A stretch of 64,000 nucleotides of DNA from NCBI GenBank assembly GCA_033030425.1, contig JAUFSD010000024.1, positions 806,001 to 870,000 on the forward strand, read 5' to 3'. Positions 36,940 to 49,646 of this stretch are shown piece by piece. A model generated the notes under the pieces. That model worked only from the letters and a program-made list of their open reading frames with translations. It was not told where the DNA came from and did not search any database. A program made the position numbers and the translations under genes. Origin of the DNA: Verpa conica (Eukaryota > Ascomycota > Pezizomycetes > Pezizales > Morchellaceae). The stretch's first letter is position 1, and each line of letters starts with the position of its first letter.

Positions 36940-39900
36940 CTAGTTCTCAGCTGCCTTAGGAGGCTTCTCAAACCCCAACTTCGATATACCCCTAATCGCC
37001 CTCTTCATACTCTCTAACTTTGCTCTCTCGCTCACTACACACCTCTTCGCAAAATCCCTTATCGCCCTCTTCGCCATCTTTTCATGGAGATCATGGAAAC
37101 TACTCAGTTCCGCCGCCGCAACAGTCTGAGTATATCGTAACTCACTACTTAGCTGTAGATACTCTTCTTTACTCTTCGCGACGTTCTCTGCAGCTTCTTG
37201 ATGAATCTTCGCCCGCGTGTCATCCAACAAGCCTAACGGCCAGCGGTCAGACCGTCGGAGTGATAGAATGTGTTTGTCTACTCGCTTCTGAAGGACTGAC
37301 ATCTCATTGATGAGCTGACGGGGACGGTCCATGGCTGCCATGACCCCGTTGAGTGAGGCCTGTAGGTTCCGGAATTCTTCAATGAAGAGGGTATAAGGAC
37401 TTGATTCATTGGGCACGATGGCATCTGAGAAGCGGTTGAAAGCAGAAAGGTGTTCAGAGTCTTGCAGGAACTTGAACCCGCCGAGATGTTTCTGGCAGAG
37501 CTTGTATGCATCCGATAGATCTATAATTCAATTAGTCACTACCGTCTTGTGGGGAGAACGAGGAGATATCAAACTCACCAAACATATTATACCTCAGCGC
37601 TGTAGCCCTCCTTGTAACACTCCTGCAAGCGTAATTGACACTCCTCACACTATCTTTTGCGTAGCTCACAAACATCTCTACATCTCTGATATCCTCTATC
37701 GGTGTAAAATCCTCTCTAATCCTCTCCATTCTCGTCTCTGCCTTCTTCTTACTCCTCTCGATCATCAACTCCTGTTGTAGGTCGGGTACTAGAAAAAACT
37801 CCCATAGTAGCTCATGTGTCGAGAAAGTTGAATGCGTAAGCAGGGTTCGGAGAAAACAGTCAACACGCAACTGAATATCTCTCAATACCGATCTTGAGGG
37901 TTTTGAGGGTATCTGGTATGGGCTTCGTAGTACGGATAGTGTTGGGAGCCATGATCCAGGGTTCTCGTATTGGAGCCACTGTGCGAGGAATTGGAAGTCT
38001 GTTAGGGAGCGCCGGCATGTTGTAATTGTGAAAGTACTCTCCCCCGCTGGTGCACCGCTCTTTACAACCACCCTGATCGTTGCATCCTCTACAAAAAAGC
38101 TCCTCACAACTGCAGTCACCCTTCCATCATCCGCATGCGGATTTTGGAAAAGCACCAAATCTACCCCTAGATCAGCACTGCTACCGCACAAAAGTATACT
38201 AGGGAAATATACCATCAATCCGATTCCTCACATCATCATCTTTTGCCAGCTCAACCGCCGTCAAGCCTCTCAACTCCTTCGCTAACAAATCCACCCTCCC
38301 ATCGGCAAAGAAGGTCCTTACCATCTCCACTCGTCCATACTTACTCGCAACCATCAACGCCGTGAAACCTCGATCGTTAACTGCATTCACCTCCGAATCA
38401 CATCGTAACATAGTCCTCAATACTGCTGGGTCTCCCACAATATGTAACAGCGTGTTCCCTTTATTATCCACATGCTCGTCAAGGTGCAGCTTACATCCAT
38501 CCCCTTGTGAAGCTTGCGCTTGCTTAATCGCAGACCCCACCATCTCTTTGTATCGTGTGTGATCATAGCTACGACATAGTGCGAATAAAGGTGTTTGGCC
38601 ATTTTTATCTTTTGTTTTCCACGGTAGCCAGCGACCAAGACGTTTGATGAGGTCTGGAGTGTTAAAGAGGTAATGTGCAACTGTTCTCCCCGCTGTATCA
38701 GGACGGGCAAAATACCGCCTTAGCGCTGGTTCCTCGAGCTCGAATAAGCGCGGGCATATCAAGTCTACGATCTCTTGACTCTCCGCCTGTACCGCAGCAG
38801 AAAGAAGGGTAGTCCCCTCGTTATTGGTATCCTCGACAAGGAATTCGAGGTCAAAGAAGTTAGTCTGGAGGAGATACTGTAGTACTTCTATCCGCCTTTC
38901 TTGTACAGCCATCATGAGCACACTCTCCCCATTTGCGTTCCGTGTCTTACTCAGTTTCTCAACGGAGAAACTATCTGCTGTTTGAGACTGCGAAGTATAT
39001 GTCCTACTTAATCTCCTCATACTTCCTGCATCGTTGATGGTTGTTGCAAGACTAGCCGTACTCCATCTGTCCCGACGCGAGAATTTTATTGACGGGATGG
39101 GTTCATCAACCTCAAACCGGGCTACTCCTGCTCGTCCATTTGGGGACGCCCGTGATGGTTTTGCCGGTACTGGTGGAGCAAGAGCGATGCTTAGGAGAGA
39201 AGCAGTATCGTCTTGACCGTCAGTGGTTATATCTTCTATTCGTAAAGTTGAGATACTGCCTGAGGGGGCGGATGAGTTATCAGCAGGTGCGGCTTCGAAA
39301 GGGTCGATGTAGACCTCTTCAAGATTTTCGGTAGCGGTTAGAGATATATCTCCATTGGGGGCCGTAGGAAGTTCCTTCTCCTCTTCAATTTCTTGTTCGC
39401 CATTCTTTGAAGCATCCTGTGAAGACTCGGCTTCATCAATAGCGGGTTCTTCCGTCGCGGTTTCTTTACTCTTGGGTGGTTCGTCTTTCGGTCTTGTCAT
39501 CTCTTCATTACCATCGTCGTTGGTCGTAGATTCATGGTTTATGGTATCATCTTCGGTGATCTCTTCCGTGGTCTTTGTCACCCTGCCGTCCTCCACCTCC
39601 TCGGTCTCTTCTGACCCAGACTCCTCATCTCCACCTCCATTTGTCTCCGACACCTTTTGTAGCTCTTCCATAAAACCTGCCCCATGTTCAGTAACCGGGC
39701 TGTAAACCTGTACTGTCGGTACCCCATCCTGCCCCTCGCTGTTTTCCTCATCACTCCCGCTCTCACTCTTAGATTCATACCCATCATCAGATCTCACCCG
39801 ACTACTTGCTCTACTCCTCGGATCCCCTCCAACTTCTAGTAGTCTCCTCACTGTCTCTAGATCCCCCGCTCGTACACTCCTCCATAACTTCTCATTACCC

Positions 39901-41528
39901 CTGCTTGCCGCAGATAGTGCATGATCTTGTGCAATATGGAATAGCACTGCTTCAAGGGTACTGAGTATATATCCTGTTTCACCCTGCTCGACGTCCTCCG
40001 CGAATATAAAATTACGCATGTAGCTTAGACACGCGTGGAGATTTGGCACCTTTGCTCGAATGACAACGATGAGCAGGAGGGAGACAAGCATATCCGCGTT
40101 CATGGTCACAACCGTGCTCTTCTCTGGGTTTTTGGGTGCCACAGTCTCAGTCTCCGGGGGGTCATCGTCGAGTCGAGTAAGTGTCTGTGCAGTCTCAAGA
40201 AGGTACTCCGTCATAGCATGGGGACTCTTCGCCGTCCCAATCTTTGCGAAACTCTTAATCCCCCTCTCAAGTCTCTGTACTAAACTCTTCTTCTCCTGCT
40301 GGTCCAAGGCCGGTATTCCGACTTGTGTTAAGTCCACATTCGCCATATCCATAATTTTACCTTCTAGCTCTTCATCCTCGATACTTTTTGTTGCGCAGAT
40401 CCTGGGGAATAGGATAGAATCATGGAGTTGCTCGGCTACATAGCGTTCAATCAACTGATCACACGCCGGGCCTGTTAGGTCTGTCGTTGTTGCGAGGAGG
40501 TTGAGCTGAGATTGGTCGATCCGCTGGAATAGGTCTACCGCCGTCATGATTGCATTTTCTAGACTCTGGCGGATCTCGGCTTCGTCGGCAGCTTGTTTAT
40601 AGACATCGCCGTTAACGCTTGAGTGAGTCGAGGCTCGACTACTTGATACCCCAGATGCCACGCTCCGAGGTGAAGGCGGGGGTAGAGGCAGCGGTTTAAA
40701 TTTCTGAAAGGAGACCTCAAAATCTTGAAATAGCTTTTCGAGACCGGGCTGCATTTGACGGGCGATCATAGGGAAGAGCATTAAGAGTTCATTGAAAGAT
40801 TTAACATCTTTCTTTTTTGACGATGAGGGTGGCCCATTGGGTCTCGAGGCAGAAGTATCGACGGCTGTACGATCTCGTAACTGCGGGGGAACAGTCGAGA
40901 CAACCTCTAGACTACCGATAAGCGGGCGGGATATGAAGTAAATAAGCCATTGCTGGGGATCGCTGATATCCGGATAGAATAATGTATCGTTCAGTAGCTG
41001 CGCCTGGTTTAAGCTCCTGAAACCTGTATCCCCCCATCAGTTCATCTTGCCTTCCAATCCACCCCTTCCTAACATTTCATCCCATCCCCTCTAATAACCC
41101 CCACCCACCCACTTTCCCGACCTCCTCCGCGGAAGGAAGGAAAGACGCACCCTTATTCGAATAAACCCAGCTATCCTTCACAACCACAGTCCGCCCATTA
41201 AATGTCGTAAACTGCCTTGCCTTCCCCCTATTCTCCCTACTCCCCACCATAGGGCTCGCACTTCCTCCACTCGGAACCCGTAACACATGGCTCCCCAGGA
41301 ATTCATCCACCCCCGCAAGATCAGCGTAAAGCGCTCCGGATTCCCGATCGCGGGTATTGGTGAGAATCTCGGTTGTAGGGACGAGGAGAATCTAGTGGGG
41401 CTATCAGCTCTCTGTATGCTCGAAAGAAGTGTAGATAATGGTAGCCGTACGTAATCTTGAACGGGAGTGCATTGAGCGGGGAGTGTGGAGCGAAAGAAGG
41501 CACGGAGGTATGGGTTGAGTAAAGGCAT
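36940..41528 (-). CDS. VPS9-ankyrin-PX multidomain protein (Rab5-type GEF)
   Basis: Predicted endosomal trafficking protein combining a VPS9 nucleotide-exchange domain for Rab5-type GTPases with ankyrin repeats and a phosphoinositide-binding PX domain. Exons in order: 41528-41451, 41391-41151, 41023-38213, 38166-37579 and 37520-36940; 1432 residues. The VPS9 region is at about residues 270-480 (ADMLVSLLLIVVIRAKVPNL, YILSTLEAVLFHI). A long acidic, disordered linker of about 250 residues follows (Glu/Asp/Ser/Thr rich). Ankyrin repeats are at about 795-1045 (NGESVLMMAVQERRIEVLQY, GNTLLHIVGDP, GFTALMVASKYGRVEMVR). The PX-like part (CRRSLTDFQFLAQWLQYENP, with IPSKPSR) begins straight after the 46-base intron. 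The C-terminal 250 residues are helical, coiled-coil and BAR-like (VPDLQQELMIERSKKKAETR), as in sorting nexins. Loosely analogous to animal VARP (VPS9 plus ankyrin), without proven orthology. Confidence 0.9.
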
Positions 41529-42688
41529 TCATGGAGATGCCGTCGGGGGGAATTGCAAAATGGTATAGTAGGAGGGGGGGAGGTGTTGGAGTAGTGGTGG
41601 TGGTTGTTTGAATTTCTTAAGGTTGGTGTAGCTGTCTAAAATGGAATCACGAGCGCGCTTGTTTTTTGCCCAGAGCTATCTCGTGGGGGGGATCCTGGCA
41701 CTTCTGATACGGGTATGGTTAACTACGGTGAAGCTGAGAGTCGCTGTGGAGGTGCTCAGCTAGGGGTATCAATTGTGGCGTCGCACGCAAAGATAGAGGG
41801 CAGTTGATACGCCAAATGGCGGAAAGACAGCATATGTCCGGTAAACAGGAAACGAACCACCCAAAAGCTCCCCAGCGGGATGAACTTTCAGCCTCTCACA
41901 AGGGTAAAAACAAAGGAAAGAAACATCAAAAAGTCAGCCCTGGCCCTTGCCCTAAATCCCATACCGCTCACAGTGCTCACAGTGCAGTCCAGCGCCGCCA
42001 CCCAGTGGGGAGAACTCTCTGCAGAATTACTTCCCTGAAGGTTACTTCCCGCCCTTAGCAACGGTCAGCTCCGTGGATTACTCGCACGGGTGAAACGTCG
42101 GCCACAGGGTTCGAACCAGAAATCACAACTGGGGTATGAAGACCTCCTTTACCTTTTGGCCGTTACAGCCGGAAATCGGTCGTAGTTTTTCATACTTGAA
42201 CTCATTCCTAATACTACTAATGGCAACGTTCGATGAAACACTCCACGACAAAGGGTTCACCTGATGTTTTAGGACACTAGATTTCTGAAGCGTCTAGATT
42301 GGTTCCGTGACAGGGCTTTCCTAATAAATACCATGCGGTAAACGACTTTCCGGTTGTCCGTAGCATGCATTTATTTTTGCCATCATGTTCACGATAATTC
42401 AGAATAAAAAAATTTGACCATCAGAAATGTGGCTTACGCCTCTTTCTTCAATAATTTTTTAAAACTATATCTGGCTAGTACCAGGAAGTGTGAAAAAGAA
42501 ATAAAACTGAAATTGACCCCACTGGCTGTTGAAAACCAAGTACGCCCCACCGTTCCCTTTTTTGAAACCCTTTTGAAACCCATGGAAAGATTGTTTTAAA
42601 CATAATACTCATTCCTTAAAAGATGCCGTTGAAGACAAATACTTTTATGCGCCCACCCTATTTTTCTACATTCGCTAAATAAGACCGT
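41529..42688. other. Intergenic region, no gene seen
   Basis: About 1.2 kb between the start of the VPS9-ankyrin-PX gene and the end of the adenosylhomocysteinase gene. Open frames are short, lysine-rich and motif-free. A B-box-like GGGTTCGAACC at 42107-42117 is not part of a foldable tRNA. Confidence 0.5.
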
Positions 42689-44554
<1,866 letters not shown>

Positions 44555-45112
44555 ATTGTCTTGTTTATTTGATGAAACTTCTGATTATCAGTGCGATGAT
44601 TCTTCTATCAGTGAGGAAAGAGGCTATAAGGCTCAATTGACTTACGAGTTTGTAGGAGATGGAGATTGATGTATAGTGGGGTTGAAAAGAAAAAAGAAGT
44701 GGGAATAGGGACTACTTTAAAGAGCAGAAAAAAGAAAAAGGAGGGGTTTGTTGTCCAACGCACTTCTGAGGAGGGGTTCCATTAGCGTTGCTCCCTGTGC
44801 ACTTAGTGTGTTGGAATGCGGCGCCGACAGGCTGTGGGGAGCCGAACGGCCAGCATCGGCTCCGAAGTATTCTGAAAGGGTCCAGGATCCGACTCACTGG
44901 CCCGGAGATCTTGTCGATCGCCGACGTTCAGAGTACTTTATGGAAATGACAATGATTACTTAAATTCCTTGAATCCAAAACGAAAAACCAAAAGATTATC
45001 TAATACATTCTGAAATGACGCCGCCCATATGTTTCTAGCAGTCACCTCCTATGGAAAAAAAAAGTTACTCTAAAAACGCCGTACTCACCGAACCAGTATC
45101 ACATCCCAAACT
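44555..45112. other. Promoter side of the adenosylhomocysteinase gene
   Basis: About 560 bases between two co-oriented genes. It contains the 5' leader and promoter of the adenosylhomocysteinase gene (start 44554) and the 3' end of the UPF0643-like gene. No further gene is seen. Confidence 0.55.
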
Positions 45113-45977
45113 TTATTTATATTCACTCTCCACAGGCTGACCAGTAAACCAATCGACGATATCCCACTCTTTTGCACCTTCACCAATGGCGAGACTCAGT
45201 CTCTCAACGTCCCATTTTAGGTAGAAACCTTGGACATGTCTCATAGCCTTATTGTGTGCCTATTTCTAAGGTTAATATTGTTAATTAAACATTAAACCAA
45301 GAATTCTTACCTTTCCACGGCCGCCCTTCTTTGCATCATCCATGTGTCTCCAAACACAGCTATTAATTCAAAGAGCGTATTAGCAATGAAGACTTCTCTG
45401 ATAAAATTAAACTAATTACTAGAAATACTCACGTTGCTAAATTATATCCTTCCTCATCCGGAGTCCCATACCAGTATTTTAGTAACCATCCTGAAATAAC
45501 AGCTTCCTCATGGGCTTCCTTATCCAATTCCCATAGTATAGGCCTATGTAAAGTAGGGTTAATCCTCGAGCGGAAGACAATAACATAGAAGCTAGTCGCC
45601 GGAAAAATGTAATCCTCAGCTTCAGCCAAGTTCCTAACTCTATCCACGACCTCTTGCCAGTTAAAGGCTTCTTTATAAGCCGTGAGAGCATATTTCTCAG
45701 ACAGCGGCTTCATAATGGTCAGCCCCTGAGCCATGAGACTGTGGGGTTTGGTGAGGGTATTAAGGTCGAGAAGGTGAGATTGATCGGCATAGGGTGAAGC
45801 TTGTATATAGTTGGGTCTTGCGGTAAGATGTTTCTGAATGTATCCGGGGATATCTTTGAAGGTATTGGTAGAGTAAACAATCGGTACCGCTGCAATACAG
45901 ACCGAAAGAGCAAGGAAGAAAAATGTTAAAAAAGGGTAGGAAGAAGTCCTCAGCGCTCTATAGAGTCCTAGCAACAT
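45113..45977 (-). CDS. UPF0643-like conserved fungal protein
   Basis: Function unknown; the C-terminal half resembles the fungal UPF0643 family (prototype fission yeast PB2B2.08), whose core reads like GWLLKYWYGTPDEEGYNLAT then CVWRHMDDA. Exons in order: 45977-45433, 45359-45311 and 45259-45113, giving 246 residues. The open frame extends upstream only to a GTG at 46100; the first ATG, MLLGLYRALRTSSY at 45977, is the likely start. It begins a hydrophobic segment (PFLTFFFLALSVCIAAVPIV) that could be a membrane anchor or signal. Further conserved-looking segments are EDYIFPATSFYVIVFRSRI, then KAHNKAMRHVQGFYLKWDVE. It lies upstream of, and in the same direction as, the adenosylhomocysteinase gene. 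Confidence 0.75.
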
Positions 45978-47200
45978 TTTGTGTATCGTATTGAAGCGGT
46001 ATTTTACACTGTAAAGAGAGCTACAGCTATAATGAGACAAAGAGAAAGGGGTCAAGCTTCTTGAGATGAATTTAAGAGACGCTGGGGAAATTAATTTCAC
46101 GCAGGGTCCCGCTAAGCATTAGGCCATCGGCGAGAAAACAACATCATTAGGGAAGTCAATGGCGTGCTGACGTTTGGTGGTCGAATTTCACCCTCTATCG
46201 CGTGAGTGTCTTATCGCATTGCGCGATCCATAAGGCGCATCAACGGTTAAGGCCCAAACGGCTGGAAGCCCTCAATAGAGAGGGATTAATAAGTACATCA
46301 GTAGGCTAAGGCAGGTACATCTCTCAGGTATCAAAGCCTGCATTTCTGGGCCCAGCATTCTTGTGTGGTAGACCGGGAGATCAACGGTTGCCAACCGGCC
46401 CGGGCCCTCTGCCTTTAAGATCGTGTCGGGAGCTTTAGGCTAGAAACAGTAAGCGCTGGCTCACACAAGACAACACCACAGCCGCTTTGGGCCTTGATGA
46501 GATGTAAGAATCCAACGCGTTGTAATAGGAGAGTATCATATCAGTGTCCCTATTAGGTCAAATAATTAGACGACCACATCCTCTACCCGGGCACCCATCC
46601 GGATCTTATGCTGTGGCTAGTTGTAATGCTGGAGCCTCCTATTTTACCTAGGTAGGGGTGTCTGGGTGGAAGGTGTGGCCGTCTAACTTTATGACGGCCT
46701 GATGTAAATAAGTAGAAGCTCGAAATATTCAGAAGCATAGGACTTCTCTATGATATTTTTGCTATACCATATGTAACTTCTCTATTGCTTTATGTGCATT
46801 AAAGCCTGGTATAGTACGCACGACTATACTAACCGAATACGGGAACACCAAAAAACACCAAAATCTAGCCCAAGAGAGAATAATCCGTATACCCCAACCA
46901 TATATCCTATAGAGACAATGTTTTGCAATATATGGCCTGTGCTAGTATAAAATTAACAATCAATTATATTCTAATGATTATACTATATATATATGTCATC
47001 ACACTGAGGGCATTAAGAAACTGTTCCAACTGAGCTTTATACAGCCAAAGGAGATTTTATTCTACCACAACCACTTACTCCTAGGTTTAATAAAAGGGTA
47101 TGGAGATTAATTCGCTCCGTGATAGGACACATATACTTTTGTTAGTATGTGGAGTTTTATCCTCGCGCGCACTATAAGACTTAGGGTAGGGTGAGGTCAC
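45978..47200. other. AT-rich intergenic region, no gene seen
   Basis: About 1.2 kb with no credible reading frame. It holds the promoter side of the UPF0643-like gene. From 46.7 kb it is markedly AT-rich with TATATA runs (46980-47000). Confidence 0.5.
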
Positions 47201-47230
47201 TTTGTATATAAGGCTCAACGTCATCCAATT

Positions 47231-47312
47231 CCATCTCTATCTCATCACCATTTCCATCTCATCACCATTTCCATCTCATCACCATTTCCATCTCATCACC
47301 ATTTCCATCTCA
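47231..47312 (+). repeat. 17-base tandem repeat, about four copies
   Basis: The unit CCATCTCATCACCATTT is repeated perfectly three times (47254-47304), with one slightly different copy before and a partial copy after. The unit is not a multiple of three, so the array is not a conserved coding repeat, although a frame happens to run through it. There are no spacers, so it is not a CRISPR array. Confidence 0.9.
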
Positions 47313-47584
47313 ACTACCTTTAGAAAGGCTAATAACCTATACAAAACCCTTAATGCAGTCGTCTTCCTTACAATAATTATCTTCGGAGCCACCACATTTA
47401 CTCTCAGCAGCGCAGTTATTAGCAACTCCACCGACACCAGCACCTTGCACCCCAGCCTCTAAAGAAATTTCGACCAGCACATGTATCTAGTGAAAATAAT
47501 GTTGGATACCATGCTATATTAACAGGTTCACTGTCGAAAGACACCTCAAGCCACCCTATCGAAATTCAGGACTTTATCCATTCG

Positions 47585-48270
47585 ATGCCCACGAGGTTTT
47601 CCTCACCGCTTTCATTGCCCCTTGCCAGCTTTACTGTTACAATAGAAGCACGTGTCTCCTTTTATCTTGATTCCCAATTCATAGTAGCAAGTTGGCAAGC
47701 TGTGCTCGCTATGGTTCCAGAAGATCGTGATTACAACTTAATCTCCGTGAAGCAGATGTACACTAAGGTTTGTGCTCAATCATCTCCATATCTTGTAGAA
47801 ACCCTAACTGAGTAGGAAGGTACACCCGATTAGATGTTTGGGATCGTTTCTGTAGACAAGAGTGGAGTCTATCATTTTAAAGAATGCGCAATCATTGAAC
47901 TGAAAGCACCGGAAGATGTGTACAATCTTCTTGACGTCTTTGGTATGGGTTCTCGGTTAGGGTCTAGGATCTCTCACTGATATTTGGGTAGATGGATTGG
48001 AATCTGTTGATATGACTGATGACTGGATAGCTATTACCCGTCAACTGCGTAAATATGCCGTTAAAACAGGCGCTAAGGACATTCTGCTTATGGGTGAGCG
48101 AGGTGCTATTTATTTATGGTTCCCTAACGACCCCACAGATGAGTATGAAACTATCGAGTACCTATGTATATGTATGTTTGAATAACGCAGAAGTTATTTT
48201 TAATAGGCAAACACAAAGGTATATATATCTACTAATCACACCAGTGCTGTTTTATTTATGTAACAGCTAG
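47585..48270 (+). CDS. Unrecognised multi-exon protein
   Basis: I do not recognise this gene, but splicing restores a clean frame through stops that would otherwise break it. Exons: 47585-47767, 47834-47942, 47992-48157 and 48207-48270. The introns are 66, 49, 49 and bear GT-AG ends, one with a CTAAC branch point; together 173 residues from the ATG at 47585. The same frame is open upstream to about 47415 without an ATG, so a 5' exon probably exists, perhaps including the hydrophobic frame ending near 47460. Visible segments: FIVASWQAVLAMVPEDRDYN, MFGIVSVDKSGVYHFKECA, MTDDWIAITRQLRKYAVKTG and KDILLMGERGAIYLWFPNDP. The last has a beta-hairpin/tryptophan pattern. It sits in AT-rich sequence next to a tandem array, and may be lineage-specific or decaying. 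Confidence 0.5.
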
Positions 48271-48679
48271 AATATAGAGTAGGATTTCACTAGCTCTGTA
48301 ACTCCTCTCGTTCGGGTTCTTAAAGATTTTCTCACCCTCAGTTCTCCCAAAAACGCCAATGCAGTTCCATGACAAGCCGTGCCAGGCTCATGGGGGCAGC
48401 TGTAAGCTTATTTCTTAATATTTCGGTTAAACTTACTGGGATGAGAGGCTCCTATTATACTTATTCCTCTAGGGTTCTCCCTCTTAACACAACTAATGGA
48501 AGATTGGAATCACAGTTTATCACTCGATTATCAGATTATAGGACACCGAAGTGCCATCCAGCTTTTATTAACATGAATGAGTGGAAAGCAATGGGCCTTT
48601 CTATAGTAAATTTTTAAAAAAACGCCCATAATATATATCACAGTAAAAGTAGTTAGTATATGCGCATCTCAGAAGCTCA
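48271..48679. other. Short intergenic region
   Basis: About 400 bases between the unrecognised gene and the 3' end of MIX23. An 82-codon frame at 48369-48617 has no motif and I do not call it. Otherwise AT-rich, with nothing identified. Confidence 0.45.
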
Positions 48680-49346
48680 TTATAAATTCCCACTATGTCT
48701 CTTCCTCCACTCATCTAACGCAACCCTCCAATCACCGCCTTTCCCCGCACCTATACCATTACACTTCTCTCCCACCACTCTCCAAGTCCTCTCCCTCACA
48801 ATCTCCTCTACCATCCTCTCATTCCTCACCACTCCCGCTAGCACCTCAGTCCTACTCTCCCTCGGGAAGAAACGCCCACTGTATGGGTCCAATCTCTCGT
48901 CAACAACTCTTTCCCTATCCACCGCATTTGCTGCTAGCCTTACTAGTGAGTCTGGATCGTCTGGGTCATCGCTTGTCGCCACTGAAGCACAGTAGTTCAA
49001 GACGTCGGATCTAGACTGCCACGTTGGGAGAAGAACAGCATCTGTGAAGCTACGACACGAGGTAGATGAGAGGAGCCGAGTGAAGGGACGGCGGGTAGTG
49101 GACGTAGAACGTGGGTCAAAGGGTGTGAGAGAGGGGGTATTGAGGGCGTTGAGGGACTGAGAGATTGTGTCATCGATTGTAGAACGGGAGATGCGAAGGA
49201 ACTCTGTAGAAGAAGACAATAAATATATTGAACACTTTAAACAAAGGAGGAAAGAACATACCTTTTAGTGCCCCAGTTGAGAAACAAAACTGTGGGCTCA
49301 GAGGTGGATGGTCAAACCTCGACGGGGCCGGGGTTGAGGAAGTCAT
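48680..49346 (-). CDS. MIX23: MIX23/Cid2-like (caffeine-induced death protein 2) family
   Basis: Member of the fungal Cid2 family, whose yeast relative Mix23 is a mitochondrial intermembrane-space protein supporting protein import. Exons 49346-49262 and 49203-48680 (58-base intron, phase 1) give 202 residues. Start MTSSTPAPSRFDHPPLSPQF. Family features: FCFSTGALKEFLRISRSTID, then TISQSLNALNTP, SRSDVLNYCASVATS, and the very conserved-looking ERVVDERLDPYSGRFFPRES followed by NERMVEEIVRERTW. Cysteines in QFCF, TSCR and NYCA may form the intermembrane-space disulfides, but spacing is wider than a simple twin CX9C. The gene is divergent from the FPG gene with 300 bases between starts. Confidence 0.85.
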
Positions 49347-49646
49347 TTGTGATTCTGGAGGAGGAGGAGGAGGGACCTGAGAACGAGAGGACCACAATAA
49401 CTCTGATAGTCTTGCCACGGTTAATATTGTTATATGGTGACTGAATCTATAGATTACTCACAGAGTATTAAATCCGAACGTGGGGTTTCTGTGGTGGGAT
49501 GACACCCGGCTAATCCCACTTAGCTCTGATGACGGTGCCAAGAGCTTGTGATGTCCAGGCGCGTATTCCCCTTGTTTATGACTCCTTGTCACGTCTTCCC
49601 ACCGTATTCCTCTCAGTATCAGCAACAAGAAAAGAGTCCCGACATA
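49347..49646. promoter_or_regulatory. Shared intergenic promoter region, MIX23 and FPG
   Basis: These 300 bases separate two divergent start codons and must contain both promoters and leaders. I see no clear TATA box. Confidence 0.5.

Noticed and set aside
42107..42117. GGGTTCGAACC, a perfect-looking tRNA B box
   Set aside because: Flanking bases do not form a T stem or acceptor stem on either strand and no A box is positioned; not a tRNA. A short-interspersed-element remnant cannot be excluded.
46098..46100. GTG start 41 codons upstream in the UPF0643-like gene
   Set aside because: The ATG at 45977 opens a typical hydrophobic N-terminus; upstream codons look like leader.
47231..47312. Tandem 17-base units considered as a CRISPR array
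   Set aside because: Units are directly adjacent without spacers and the context is eukaryotic; it is a minisatellite.
48369..48617. 82-codon frame after the unrecognised gene
   Set aside because: No motif and no splice link to the preceding exons; the last exon closes properly at 48270.
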